Shown here in pieces: positions 11,866-23,884 of a stretch of 64,000 nt of DNA. The notes under the pieces are model-generated. The model was not told where the DNA came from. It did no database searches and worked only from the letters and a program-made list of their open reading frames with translations. Every line of letters begins with the position of its first letter. Position 1 is the stretch's first letter. Both the position numbers and the translations under genes were made by a program. The stretch spans positions 8,091,395-8,155,394 of the forward strand of contig OX336345.1 of the NCBI GenBank assembly GCA_946902875.1, given 5' to 3'. The stretch comes from Nematopogon swammerdamellus (Eukaryota; Arthropoda; Insecta; Lepidoptera; Adelidae).

Positions 11866-12092
11866 CTTACCTTACTAGGTGGTAGGGTTTAACCCGCTCG
11901 GGTTGGTACCACCGCACTGAATGAAATGAAAGGTCGGGTGTTTTCCGTTAAATTCAGTATAGCCGGCACGACCGAAGGAAAGCACTGAGATGGCACCTAG
12001 TTCACCAAGGTGTTATGGGCTGACATCGCGGATGTAGTAGGTGATGTAGCAAACCATGTCAGTTTCCAAACTGACAGGTTTCCATTTAAAAA
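11866..12092 (+). mobile_element. SINE of the 'ggtaccaccgcactgaatg' family
   Basis: This copy runs from 'taccttactaggtggtaggg' to 'cagtttccaaactgacagg' and an A-rich tail. The same body occurs at 13480, 27200 (minus), 28465 (minus), 30257 (minus) and as fragments elsewhere. Its start overlaps the body of the tRNA-headed SINE at 4505, which is why SINE is preferred. It carries no ORF. Confidence 0.7.
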
Positions 12093-12094
12093 AA

Positions 12095-13052
12095 TATATG
12101 TATAGGTACCTACATAATATCTCATTTAACGCATTTACAATTTTTATTGCAACGCGAGCAGTCAACACGCAAGAATTACAACACATTCATGTATACTAGC
12201 GATAATTCATGTTATTAACATTTTTCATAATTCGCGTAAAAAAATATTTCAACCATCAGCAGCTCTGCAAATAGCAGTGAAACTATATGTTCTGTGTAGT
12301 GTAGGTACTGTATTGTTGATTACGCTCTAACAATTTCAAATACCGGAAGTTAAGGACCATTCATTCCTGACATCTGACATTCACTCATTTGGAAACGGTC
12401 ACCACACCAACCATCCGCAGTGCTAACCGAACCTCCGAATATCTTTCAAAACGAATTTGTCCTTACAACGAAGATTTTTTTATCTTTCTATGTTTGTTGT
12501 AAAATGTTGGAAATATTCGCTAAGTCAAAACGTCTACTGAGATAAAAAAATCAGGATTTTTTGGCTTGTGTTAGAAAAAATAAATAAATAAAGAAAATGT
12601 TTTTATTATTTTAGAACCAAATATCATTTCCGAAAGAGCTTCCAAAGAGCTCGCTCATATTACAAAAATTAATACCAACATTCAGTTTAGATCTGTATTT
12701 TAGGACAAAATACAAAATATAAATTTCTCACCATCGTCACTCCTCAATTCCTCATACTATAACAGAACGGATATTCCAATACGCGCCACAAAGAAGTTTT
12801 ATTGCCTGACTTGTTGAACCATTACGGATTTCAATAACACGATCTACGAAGACATTTATACTCATAATAAAATACAAGCAGCTTAACGAAACCAGAGCTA
12901 GAGAGTTATTTTAAAAGGAATTGCATAAATGAAAAACGCTTTTTCAAGCAGCGAGCGATAGTGTATTGTTATGGTACTCCGTACCACGCCAGTATTATAT
13001 ATAAGTATTTCTATGTCCGTACTACACTGACGATGGGCACGTTCACCCGCGA
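12095..13052. other. no gene seen
   Basis: AT-rich sequence with no open frame of note and no repeat that I could match inside the window. Confidence 0.4.
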
Positions 13053-13464
13053 GTACAGTTCTCTCAAAATTTTAATGCCGCTTGACCTACCAGCGCAGTC
13101 AACGAATTTTAGGTCATAATTCGTAGAACATAGGGTAGACTTTAATGCCGCTCGACCTACCTGCGCAGTCAACGAATTTTAGATCATAATTCGTAGAACA
13201 TAGGGTAGACTTTAATGCCGCTCGGCCTACCTGCGAAGTCAACGAATTTTAGGTCATAATTCGTAGAACATAGGGTAGACTTTAATGCCGCTCGACCTAC
13301 CTGCGCAGTCAACGAATTTTAGGTCATAATTCGTAGAACATAGGGTAGACTTTAATGTCGCTCGCATCTTGGATTCGCGCATGTTATGATCTACGAGTGA
13401 TGAGCTAAAATTCGTTGACTGCGCAGGTAGGTCGAGCGTCATTTAAGTTTTAAGGGAACTGTAC
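13053..13464. mobile_element. foldback element with 70-bp tandem repeats
   Basis: The ends form imperfect inverted repeats of about 60 bp (13053-13112 against 13401-13464), both beginning GTACAGTT. Between them a 70-bp unit starting TTTAATGCCG is repeated at 13071, 13141, 13211 and 13281 with a partial fifth at 13351. The repeat unit contains part of the terminal arm, so the left arm has been amplified in tandem. A frame across it at 13254-13442 is a by-product. Confidence 0.85.
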
Positions 13465-13479
13465 AATACGCAAATAAAA

Positions 13480-13715
13480 AAAAACTGTAGGTCCCTTCCC
13501 TTCTTACCTTACTAGGTAGGTGGTAGGGTTCATCCAGCCCGGGTTGATACCACCGCACCGAATGAAAGGTCGGTCGAAACGGCTATGTAAATAGTTCGTG
13601 TTTTCCGTCCAGTTCAGTGTAGCCGACATTAAATGAAGGGAAGCACTGACATGGCACCTAGTTTACCCGGTGTTATGGGCTGACATCACGGATGTTGTAC
13701 GTGATGTAGTAAAAA
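13480..13715 (+). mobile_element. SINE of the 'ggtaccaccgcactgaatg' family
   Basis: Starts with 'aaaactgtaggtcccttccc' immediately after the foldback element and continues through the conserved body to 'ggatgttgtacgtgatgtag'. It lacks a clear tRNA head, so it is 5' truncated. Confidence 0.68.
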
Positions 13716-13719
13716 ATCT

Positions 13720-15540
13720 GCGTATTTTGGCGTCAGTTTCATCAAAAACTATTTATTTAGTAGATCCGGAGATATCTGCGTATGACAGACAGACAGACAC
13801 CAGAGCGATACCATATCCCTACATTATCCTTTTCGCAATTTTGCGGCGTGATCCTGAAAAAGGATTAAATTGCACCTTTGGCAACTTGTAAATGCTACCT
13901 ACGTATTTCATTTATCGCGCAAGTTTATTCTTTTCAGGGAAGTATTCGACATTTGAAACGAAACAGTTGTTTAGTTTACAACGTTAGAGAGTTACTCTAG
14001 TTCCAAACATACCGATATCCATTTCATAACTTTCTAAGTGAGTAAAATTTAAACTGAACAATCTTACATTATGATTTTTTTTTCTCAATAAGCTTACATT
14101 ACAAACGTTGCTAACAGACACAGTACAGACATGTGATATTGTTAGAAGTCCACCAGTAGAACCGTGTCGTTCGATTTCGAGAGGCAAACTGCAAGCAGGT
14201 GATTGTGTAAAGGTTTCACATATAAATCTCCACTTCACCACGTGATTGTACATAAGAATGCATCGTCGATGTTGTTATTTGATATTTCTTTGTGCTTTTT
14301 CGACCGTGGAGCGGTAAGCATTTCGCATCACTAGCGAGATGCGGTACCCGCCGTCCGCGTCATCTTGAAACGTCACTTAAGACGCGGGTGAAAAAAAAAG
14401 ATGGCGGATGAACAAGTTTGTTTGCCGCGTCGCTCGTCGTAAATAAAATGTACATATTTTTGATATATATTTATTTTTGAGAAAAGGCTGTATACTTTAA
14501 TTAGTTTTGCCTGTTCCGAAAAGGGACGAATAAATATTTTAAAAAATAAGACGCGGGCAGTTGTGACAAGCACGTTTAGATGAAGTTTAGCTTCGCAGCT
14601 GCCATGGTCCATTCCGAGCCGTTATGTGGACGATCAGCCTCCTGTTAAGTACATATACGTATCTACAATCAATACTAATACATACGCACAACTTTACAAC
14701 CTTACGTATTTATTATTTACTTTAAGTATATAATAAAAGATCACACGTAGCCAACACGGCAAGAGTTTTTGCAAATGACACATGAATAGAAATTAAAAAG
14801 CTAAAAATTTAAACTCAATTCAGCTACACTTAAATTAATAAATCAAAGCAACAATATTTATCTAAAAAAATACATCCATTTAACTATAAGGATGAAAATG
14901 TGTTGCATTCAAAAATATGTTTTTGTTTTGTTCATTTGCTTTGAAATATGTTTACAACGAAGTGAAGAGAAGTTATTTAAAATGTTAAAGACATTTAAAT
15001 CACCTCGCATTAAATTGTGGCATTGCCTTCAAGTCAATAGCTGCTTCCAGTCCCAGTCTAATCCAGATTTTGCCCTGAACAAAATTACTTTTACATCACA
15101 AAGCACCGTAACATTTATACATAACGCTTTACCGCCAGTAGTGACCGATCAAACAGGTCTCAGTAAACAGGCCACTGAGAGTGGTACATACATACAGTAC
15201 AGGTATAGCTACATAACTGTTGTGTTAAGTAGCCCTACCTAACACTGTATTGATGACCAGACCAGTTGAGTTGCGGTAACATGCACGTGTCTTTGACAGC
15301 GTACAATATCCACGAGACCGCACGTTCTACAAAAACTAAACTCTACTGAAGAAAGTGCAGTTAATTTAGAGCTAGAGTTAGAGTAGATGAGAGCTGCAGA
15401 TAAGTAATGTGCGGTCGATTTTCTTTTCCTCCATATGATGTACAGACTAAAATTTATCTCCCAAAAATGTCTGTAACCGTGAGATAATTTTAGGATTTTT
15501 GGATCCATTGACAATCAGAGGATAGTCCTCATTCCCACAA
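13720..15540. other. no gene seen
   Basis: 13720-13870 resembles the repeat at 2330-2550. The rest is AT-rich. Frames at 13984-14253, 14892-15242 and 15239-15514 have no recognisable domain and no supporting splice context. Confidence 0.4.
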
Positions 15541-15544
15541 ATTG

Positions 15545-16015
15545 GGCCTAAGAGATGCCTGGAACACTATCAAATTCTACTAAACTTTAGTAACTAAGTA
15601 AAGCAATTGTTCATCTAATTCTATTGAAAAAAGCGTGCTATAAGTATAAATAAGTCCTAAACTCCAGCAAATTCTACAAAGCAGTGCGTGATTGGTCTCA
15701 AACTCCGCTTAATTCTACTAAAGAAGGTGCAGTTAATACAAAACTTCATCTAATTCTACTAAATAAAGTGCAGTTAGTTCAAAACTTCATCTAATTCTAC
15801 TAAATAAAGTGCAGTTAGTTCAAAACTTCATCTAATTCTACTAAATAAAGTGCAGTAGTTCAAAACTTCATCAAATTCTACTAAATAAAGTGCAGTTAGT
15901 TCAAAACTTCATCTAATTCTACTAAATAAATTGCAGTTAGTTAAAAAACGCATCTAATTCTACTAAAGAAAGTGCAGTTAGTTCAAAAATTTATCTAATT
16001 CTCCGGAAGAAGGTG
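15545..16015. repeat. 41-bp minisatellite
   Basis: A unit containing 'cttcatctaattctactaaa' recurs every 41 bp between about 15720 and 16010, at least six times with few differences. Older, more diverged units extend left to 15545 and perhaps 15320. Divergence rising toward the left edge suggests recent amplification at the right. Non-coding. Confidence 0.85.
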
Positions 16016-16019
16016 CAAC

Positions 16020-17230
16020 CGGCCTTGCTTGTGATATAACCGTTTCTCATCTCATCACCATCATCAGGCGTGGCGTCCGCCATCTGCCCGCGAATTAACG
16101 GCACTGATATGGACACACGGCACGGGTTCTGCTATCTGACCTCTAGAGGCATGCAGGCAGACGTCTCACGTTTCTCTGGAAACGGGGACAATCACGGCAT
16201 ATATATACATACAAGGATATACACTATACTATAGGCAATCAAGGCATAATATGTATGGGGCATATATTTTGCAGTAAATCCGGCATTGAATCATGAAAGT
16301 TATAAGTCCGCTATTTATTGCAAGTTTGCGGAATTGCTGTGAATAGTAAGCTTTATGGGATACTTAAATCTCAACTGCTTGAAGCAGTATCAGTATGCTA
16401 CTAGTCGACAATGAAATGTGCTGTGACGCCCCTAGTAACAGATTCAAGATATAAATGAAATTATTGAAAATAAATGACACCTTATCAATATATATTAATC
16501 CAAATGGCAAATTCGTTGAATAAGATAGTAGATAGTGAAAAGAAACAACAAACAAAAATATAATATGTTAAACATGTAAAGTAATTTAATAATAATACAG
16601 TACTTTGTGGTCTCATAAAAAATTGCTCAAAACCAAATTAATTAGAAATCTATGCAAAAAGTTAATAAGTTATCTACTGTGAAAAATCGATCCAACAGGA
16701 AGTTCACACCTCTGTCAATGAAGTCATTGAAACATGTGCCTTATGCATCACGTAATAAAGTCTACGCGTCACACTCTAGTGCCCCCAAATTTATCAACCT
16801 ATTCAGCAAGAGTGACCTTGATTTCTTTGTCACTGGTCATTCTAATCACCTGAGGTCGATTGTTCGATTCCGGCCGTAAAAACTAATTCACTCGTAAAAA
16901 AATAACATCTCGACCTTTTGGCGCACAGAGCGTAGCTGTGACCAGGATTTTAAATTATGTATGGTGAAAAAAATGCAATCAACTGTGAAGTAAAAAACAT
17001 AAAATCTCGTATTCGTAGGCACAACAAAAATTATATAACCTAATTTATCAGTATTTTTTTTTTTTTTGTATTGTATTTCTACCAATAATATTATCAACGA
17101 AATGGTTAAGACACTATAAATTATGTAATAAGAAGGAGCATCCAATACTGATACCAAGAACAGCCTACATAATTATAGTGCCTTCCTTCCTCTATTCAAA
17201 TTCTGAATTCAGTAGAATATTAAAAGATAT
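16020..17230. other. no gene seen
   Basis: AT-rich sequence. Small frames at 16364, 16652 and 16888 lack domains. No repeat was matched within the window. Confidence 0.4.
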
Positions 17231-17234
17231 TAAA

Positions 17235-17295
17235 GATATGTTTTGAAATTCAATGATTATGTACTTCACATAATCATTGAATTTCAAAACATATC
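17235..17295. repeat. perfect 27-bp hairpin
   Basis: 17235-17261 and 17269-17295 are perfect reverse complements around a 7-nt loop (tacttca). It could be a small palindromic insertion or a structured RNA precursor. No flanking features decide between these. Confidence 0.7.
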
Positions 17296-17924
17296 CAATG
17301 TATGTGGGTCTAAAATGTAGGTCGTGGTTACGAGTGTGTGAAGCAAAGGAAACCAGATTCAAATTAGGAACAATCCAATTCAAACGGTGGAAGTGCGTAG
17401 AGATCGTTCGTCGTGTCGTGTCTGCACCGCGACAGACAGTTGCGACAAAAATGGCCCAGTTTTCTTATTGGACTATCTATACCTAGTCTACCTACTGTGT
17501 TTGCCAGCGCGAACAATGAGAAGTTTTTGCTCTCTTGAGTTGTTTTCTAGGCCGTTCCGCCTGTGATAAGGATTGGATTGAAGCCAGTAACGCACCTATT
17601 TTTTAATGCTTACTAGTACGTAAGCTAACACCAGCGTTGAAATCACGTTGAAATTGCTCAAAATTCCTTGCGATTTGGCAATTTTTTTTTATTTTCTGCG
17701 ACATACAATCAATCAATGCGTGTGTGCGTGTCAGTTGTTTTGGCGTGTGAAAGCCTATACGGGGCCCGGGCTTGAGCGAATTGCGATTTCGCGTAACGTA
17801 ACTCATGCACGACTCATGAGTTACAGGTCTCACGTGGATACACATAAGATAATTTTGAGTCCCAACTTCCGTGCTCACAGTTTTTCATAAACGACATGAA
17901 AATTATTCAGTACATCGTCCTTTT

Positions 17925-18825
17925 AACCTGAACCCCAAGTATAATTCATGTTTTTTGAAAGGAACAACACCCAGCGTTTTCAAAACTTCATTCCCATGGG
18001 CACAAAAATTACGCTCGCTCAATCTCTCTTATTGCCACTTCTGGATTATGCCGATGTGTGTTATCTTGACCTAAATGAGGATCTCCTCAACAAACTTGAC
18101 CGTATTCTCAACTTGTGCATTCGTTATATTTTCGAATTGCGCAAGTACGACCATATTTCTCAATATCGAGCTCGCCTTCAGTGGCTCGATATTCGTGGTC
18201 GCAGGAACTCTCACGCCCTCTCTCTTCTCTTCCGCACACTTAATGACCCTGCTGCTCCCAAATATTTGAGTGAACGGTTTGAATTTCTTTCTTCTCATGG
18301 TCTGGCTTTAAGATCTGCTGACAACCTACCCTTGGCAATACCGGCTCACTCAAGTTCGTACTACACGGACTCTTTCACAGTACAAACAGCTCGCCTCTGG
18401 AATAATCTGCCTGTGCATTTACGCTCTACTACGTCTATGAATGTATTTAAGATAAATTTGAAGAATCTTTTCCTATCCTTACTGAAGTAAATACATTTAT
18501 ATTGCATTACTTAACTCCCCTCTTCTCTCTCTCTCTCTCTCTTGTCATTCAGTTGATGGTGTTGAACAACAGTACCACTGATTTAAGTAAATAATATGTA
18601 AGTCTATTATATACATATATATGCGTATATTAAAGTATTTATGTAGTATTCGTTTGTAGTTTATCATATTGATTTACATTGCCGCAAACTATTCTTGTTC
18701 GCCTGCGTATACTTCTCTCACATCCCAAAGGTTGGTTAGAATAGAATGCCTCACGGCATTAAGCTCACCTATTGTGCCTATTTTGTATAAATTGGTGTTC
18801 AATAAAGAATATATACATACATATA
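17925..18825 (+). mobile_element. 5'-truncated Jockey/CR1-like LINE
   Basis: It contains the C-terminal part of an RT ORF (17948-18490) followed by a 3' UTR with 'cctcacggcattaagctcac' and an AATAAA near 18800. Similar 3' UTR fragments lie at 20320-20400 and 34020-34125. RT catalytic motifs are not in this copy. The left boundary is approximate. Confidence 0.75.
17948..18490 (+). pseudogene. LINE RT ORF C-terminal fragment
   Basis: This 180-codon open frame reads through the post-RT region typical of Jockey/CR1 elements: LLPLLDYADVCY, then ILNLCIRYIF, then TVQTARLWNNLPVHLR near the C-terminus. It lacks the YxDD active-site region because the element is 5' truncated. The open frame suggests a fairly recent insertion. 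Confidence 0.75.
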
Positions 18826-18829
18826 CAGT

Positions 18830-19220
18830 CTTTTGAAACATCATACATAACAAACATCAAAATTTTTTCCACAAAAAGCCAAGGGCTCAGGACCTAAACG
18901 CAGCAGTTTGAAACTAAACTGAAATACTCATACAACATTACCACGCCTTCAACACTGCGGGGTTATTAAACCCAGCGCTCGCGTATGCAACTCAATACGG
19001 CTGGATAAAGCGCATTCTTGTTTGGAGCAATTAGACGTCAGACGGGAATAACCAGCTCTTTGTTAGTCGGAAGTCTCGGAAACTGGGGCGGCGCGGCGGC
19101 GGCGGGCGGGGCGGCGCCTGCTGTTTCTCTGCGACCTTTCCAAATGTGAAGGCTGTCTGTCTGTGCGTATGCGCAGTCAGCGCGCGGTATTAGGGTTGCC
19201 AGATGCTCATAATTTTCGAT
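18830..19220. other. no gene seen; GC-rich low-complexity patch
   Basis: Mostly unmatched sequence, with a GGCGGC-type GC-rich patch at 19085-19125. No frame with a recognisable product. Confidence 0.4.
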
Positions 19221-19224
19221 AGGT

Positions 19225-19400
19225 TTGTTATGTAACCTAACATGGTTGGCTACTTCGTCTGCTAGCTACACTCATGTCAGCCCATCACACCTTATTCGTG
19301 TCGTAACTAGTTGCCATGCCAGTGTGCCTCTTTGATCGTTCCCGCTCATCAACACTGTTCCTCCATTTCATAGCCGTTTCGACCGATCTTCCTTCGAGTG
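19225..19400 (-). mobile_element. SINE fragment, minus orientation
   Basis: Contains 'atgttggctac...atgtcagcccatcacacc'-type blocks of the SINE family in reverse, more diverged than other copies, and is followed by a GC-rich GGCGGC patch at 19398-19430. Confidence 0.5.
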
Positions 19401-20441
19401 GCGGCAGCGGCGGGGCGCGGCGGTGGCAACAATTCGAGTAGTTTTAACCGCCTAGTAATAAAGGAAAAGTGATTATCTCAAAAATTGTGGTAGCCGCAGC
19501 TCTGTCTCACTAGACGCATTGAGAAGCTCCTAGGAGTGGATGAGATGGATAATGAGAAATTGCTAGTAGCGCTGAATTGCTAATACAGAATAAGCTGATG
19601 CTATGTAAGTGAAGAAATTATGTCCAGATAAGAATGTTCCTGAATGCCATTCAAATATCATTTCGGAATGCCATTATCCGAATCTGGCGACCCTATAAGC
19701 GATGCATCCGCATCTGTCAAGCTGAATGCGGTATGTGGTGTTCCGGTATCGACGCATTAGTCCTAGCTTAAGCGCTTATTATTCAATCGTTTTTTAAAAT
19801 ACTTCCTCGTCTGATCAGAGCTAGAACGATGATTCGTCACAGCAGAATTGAGCGATAAATTATTTAATCGCGTTTTGATTAGGTAGATTTTATGTGTCCG
19901 AGGATGTGATAGGATTGTAGATGAAGAAAAGACGACGTTGTTGTTCTGACTGACGTTTGCAAGCTGACAGACGGGTTGGCAGTGTTGCCAGTATGCAGTG
20001 ATGTAATGATTCTTAGTAGGGTGTGACATCACATCCTCCTTTTTATGTTAGTGTTCTTTTTTATTATTATATTCTTACATAATACTAAATATTTCCATAC
20101 CTACTTAGTTACCTATTTACCTTTGCTATTTACTATTCTAAACATTCAAACTCTTTGACTTTTTTATTTCTCGGCCATATCGAGAGAAATTTTTGGTGTG
20201 TCTTAAATTATTGAAGGTGATTTTACTTCTGTTACCCTTGGCTAGCAATCATCAGAATTTTTTTTATTTGTTCATTTAATTTCACACTACCAATCTTCTT
20301 TACCCACAATCCCAGTCATGACTGTTAGAGAATGCCGTTAGGCTTTAAGTTCGCCTTGTGTCACTTCTTTTTATGCAATAAAGTATATTTTTAAGCTTGG
20401 TGTCATTATAGTGCAAACTCTAAAGTAAAACAACAAATAAT

Positions 20442-20512
20442 AAAAACCGGCCAATAAAGTGGTGATACGGAACCCTCGGTGCGCGAGTCCGACTCGCACT
20501 TGGCCGGTTTTT
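20442..20512. repeat. 71-bp element with 13-bp perfect inverted ends
   Basis: The ends are AAAAACCGGCCAA (20442-20454) and TTGGCCGGTTTTT (20500-20512). The interior contains 'ccctcggtgcgcgagtccga', which is the same 3' stem seen at 7345-7405 and 27650-27697. It may be a minimal deletion derivative or a mobile terminus of that family. Confidence 0.65.
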
Positions 20513-20649
20513 AATATACTACACCCGATGCCGTCGGTTCATCACTTGTTGCTGTCAGCTGTTGGAAGCATTTTGAATGCCCGTAAATTACCTATAATTT
20601 ACACTACAATGAAACTAATTGCAATAACGGTCGTTCATATAGCGGTTGT

Positions 20650-21553
20650 AACGGGTGTCCAGCGGCAGATTTCATACTTTAAAAATGTATATAAAAAAAA
20701 CTACAGTGTTTATTTAAAATATTTTTAATGAAAATGCAAGCTAATAAATGCGGATTTAATTTTTGAAAACAACTTTTTCTAAATGTCGACCATTGAGCCG
20801 CACACACTCTTCGAGTCTAGCTCGCATGTTTTTGAATACGCGTTTGCAGAGCGCCTGTGAAATGTTGCCGATTTTAGATCGGATATTTTCTTTTAATTCT
20901 GTCACAGTGCCTGGACTTGATTTGTATACGACAGATTTTAGATATCCCCATAAAAAAAGTCACAATGGCTCAAATCCGGTGACCGAGGTGGCCACGGTAT
21001 ACTGCCGTTGCGAGAGATGTTTTTTTTTCAGGAAAAAACTGTCGGACTGCATTCATAGACACATTGGCCGTATGTGCGGTAGCCCCATCCTGCTGGAACC
21101 AAGTGTTTCGGTTAAAATATAGACTATTCTGCAGTTCTGGCATAAAAAAATTATTAATCATCTCAGAATATCTCTCTGAATTCATGTTCACATTTTGGCC
21201 GCGCTGGTTTTCGAAGAAATACGGCCCTATTAAGGTGGATGCCGACATTGCACACCACACGGTAACCTTATTAGGCTTGTGTAAAGGCTACTGATGCATT
21301 TTTCTTTGGGTTGCGCACATCCCAGTAACGAAAATTTTGTTTGGCGATGGTCCATCAGATAATCGACGGATACGGTATCGATTGTTAAACCGACCGGCAA
21401 AAGCGCGATGCTCTCCAGTCCACTGTTTTCATAGCATCGAAAAAATCCGCAACTTTGCTGCGTCGAATGGCGCCATTTTTATTTTGACAGATTTACGCGT
21501 TCGAAAATTAAAAATATTCGAAGTTTGAAATCTGCCACTGGACACCCTGTATA
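20650..21553 (-). mobile_element. decayed Tc1/mariner-type transposon
   Basis: The ends carry imperfect inverted repeats of about 28 bp around 'gggtgtccagcggcagattt' (left) and its relative at 21523-21550 (right), next to TA-rich flanks. The minus strand encodes a broken transposase. At about 900 bp it lacks part of the N-terminal DNA-binding and catalytic region. Confidence 0.78.
20763..21480 (-). pseudogene. transposase pseudogene
   Basis: The clearest open segment is 20970-21260 (minus), with a WFQQDGATAHTA motif typical of the DDE_3 transposases that follow the second catalytic Asp. Downstream, another frame encodes residues of the RSPDL...FFLWGYLK type and a C-terminal arm. Frameshifts near 21000 and 20950 and stops near 21290 and 21420 interrupt it. 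Confidence 0.75.
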
Positions 21554-21554
21554 T

Positions 21555-22540
21555 TCTAAAGTTCTCATGAAGTTCTCACTTGAAAGGACATTTTAGCAAA
21601 TTCCAACGAACTTTCTCCCAAACTTCATTCACTTAAAATTAACAATTCTTACCGCGTCTCCCCGAGACGGACTGGTCCTGTATGTTTGTCATGAACACCT
21701 GTTCCTGATACGTGCTGTGAGTTCACAAACAATTTCACTTATTATTTAACCGACTCACTCGACGAAATGGGATCTATATGCCGTTATTAGGTGGTTTCAA
21801 TATTGGAAACTGCGAGAAAGTTTCCGGAAGCAGCAATTTGGGGATGATGTGAGCAAAATAATGAATGCTGATTTGTTTTCAACACCAAATTCAGGATGAA
21901 AAATTGCCGCTTGATCACGAAATCCAAAATTAAACTTGTTTTTTTATATTTCCATCATAATAATGATGATGATGATGAAATGCATTTATTGCAAACAATG
22001 CACAGACATATAATACTATAATACATAATTTTGCGTGATACAAATTATAAATAGATATAAAAATGCAACATCTGCCCTGTTTAAATACGGAGCGACCAGC
22101 AGAATCGAAAGTGGTCGCGATATTGGGGAAAAAATCCGAATCAGATTGCTATTTGGTTCGACATTAACGCGAGTGGAGTCACGGGCATATCCTAACTAGC
22201 ACTCAATAAGTAATTAATTCTAAAACGTTCGACTCATCGATCATGCATGGCAGATTGTTTTTAAAAGATTTATTTGAAAACTTAATTCGCACGCGATATT
22301 TTTTCAAATAAAAGAGTCCAACGCGCAAGTACAAAGAAACTTGTTGCTTAAAAACGTTTGTCGTTATTAATACAAATTATCATTAATCAATATGTATTTA
22401 GGTACTAAAAAAACAATGGACTTGCAGTAACTAATATTAAAATGGCTATTTATCTGTCAAATTAAATAGTCATTAATGGCTGAATTTCCTCTGGATAATA
22501 TTTTATGTTTATGTTAGTACTAAGCACGTACTCGCTTTAT
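21555..22540. other. no gene; contains GAT-repeat LINE tail
   Basis: At 21955-22000 a (GAT)n run is followed by 'gaaatgcatttattgcaaac', which on the minus strand reads as an AATAAA signal plus (ATC)n tail and suggests a LINE 3' end. The rest is AT-rich and unmatched. Confidence 0.4.
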
Positions 22541-22541
22541 A

Positions 22542-23015
22542 TACAGGGTGTATCAGGATAGGTTTTCGAAACTTCAGGGTTCGAAAGGGGCCCATATTTG
22601 AAGACGAAAAGCTCTGAAACTTTTTCCCAGATTCGATCATTTTACAGTACTTTTTGGTGAAAATCTATTCTTCAAGATTTGGTGGATGGTTAACGTCCGC
22701 CTTTATTAAATAAAAAATAAATTCTAACTCATGAATAAAAATGGGTAGGTTGCATACATAACTAGTACAATTGAACTGCGTGTAGGTAAATTCCAAACAC
22801 TGACAGTTCAATGACCTCAAAAGAAAAAGAGGACTGAATTAGTTCACTGCACTCTCCAGTCTCACTGTCCATCGAGTTTTTGTTACAATTTCCAACTTTT
22901 GTATGACAAAAAAAAAACAACGGATTTTCGATTTGAGTGATAAGGATTTTTTTCTTCTAATAATGAGTACTTTCTATTCCTGAAGTTTCTCAAACCTATC
23001 CTGATACACCCTGTA
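22542..23015. mobile_element. mariner-like MITE with 36-bp TIRs
   Basis: 22542-22577 and 22980-23015 are inverted repeats of 36 bp with two mismatches, beginning TACAGGGTGTATCAGGATAG. TA flanks at both ends fit mariner-type target sites. The 474-bp interior has no transposase. Confidence 0.85.
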
Positions 23016-23202
23016 TATTATATTTCTAATTAGAAAAATGCAAATCGAAAATTATCGGAAAACATTATGCGGCATCATTCATGAAGGTGCAATAGATCGA
23101 AAATTTGGAGATACTATGTAATGCCCGGTGGTATAGTTGGTCCCTCTGGATATTTGTAAGCAATAAAATGGCATGCATTATTTATTAATGTTTCTTAATT
23201 AA

Positions 23203-23569
23203 TTGCACGGTCCACTTATTTATGCAAAGGTCATACAAATGTTTGAGGCTGCATCGATCTGCAATTATGATATTGTACGTATAAATGCTTATGTGCATTT
23301 TATTAATTATTTGTTTATTACAAACGTTAAGACATTATTTAAAACGAGCTTGTGTCAGTGTATACTGCCTCAAATTTTACGTAGTGTCACAGATTACTTA
23401 ATTTAGTGTACATCGGCCGGGTTGCTAAAACATTTGTCTTAGCAACCATATGATATAGGTACATTTCATACGCAATTTTTGTTGTCGAATCACGAGTATG
23501 TCACACTATAACCTATTTACCTACAAAATAAAATTAAGCTAATAACTGAATTTAAGAGGTCACATTTGT
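23203..23569. other. no gene seen
   Basis: The 67-codon frame at 23203-23406 has no domain. Sequence is AT-rich and not matched elsewhere in the window. Confidence 0.35.
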
Positions 23570-23884
23570 TTATACTCTTACATACGCATACCACGCGCTG
23601 TATCCCGACAATCGGGGTAAGCGGAGTAATCGGTGTTGTGCTGCAAGTACTCTTATAAATTTACAGACACAAACTCCAACCACCACGTTTAGCAATGTAC
23701 CTATTAGGACAAGATAACTATCACGCAGCAAGTAAGGCACGAGGACCCACCATCTGCATGAATCGGTGGAAGGACCGTGCCAAGGTGAGGCATGGCTATC
23801 CTGTCGCCCTTTAGCACGGCACCTTGTCCCCTTATCCATTATAGTGGCCTTTTACGACACACGGGAGAAATGCAATGGGGTTAT
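23570..23884. repeat. interspersed repeat D, interrupted by a LINE
   Basis: Runs from 'cataccacgcgctgtatccc' to 'atgcaatggggttatt' and matches 33600-33870, with fragments at 28716-28792, 29165-29240 and 61990-62060. Its expected continuation ('ctattctttttaagtaccgg') is found at 26652 on the far side of the LINE and MITE, which shows the insertions split a single repeat. Confidence 0.7.

Noticed and set aside
14892..15242. 116-codon frame with a hydrophobic start resembling a signal peptide
   Set aside because: No mature domain, no splice context and AT-driven composition. The apparent signal could arise by chance.
13053..16015. Regular tandem repeats (70 bp and 41 bp) considered as CRISPR-like arrays
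   Set aside because: There are no unique spacers between constant repeats; the whole unit is repeated. The context is eukaryotic.
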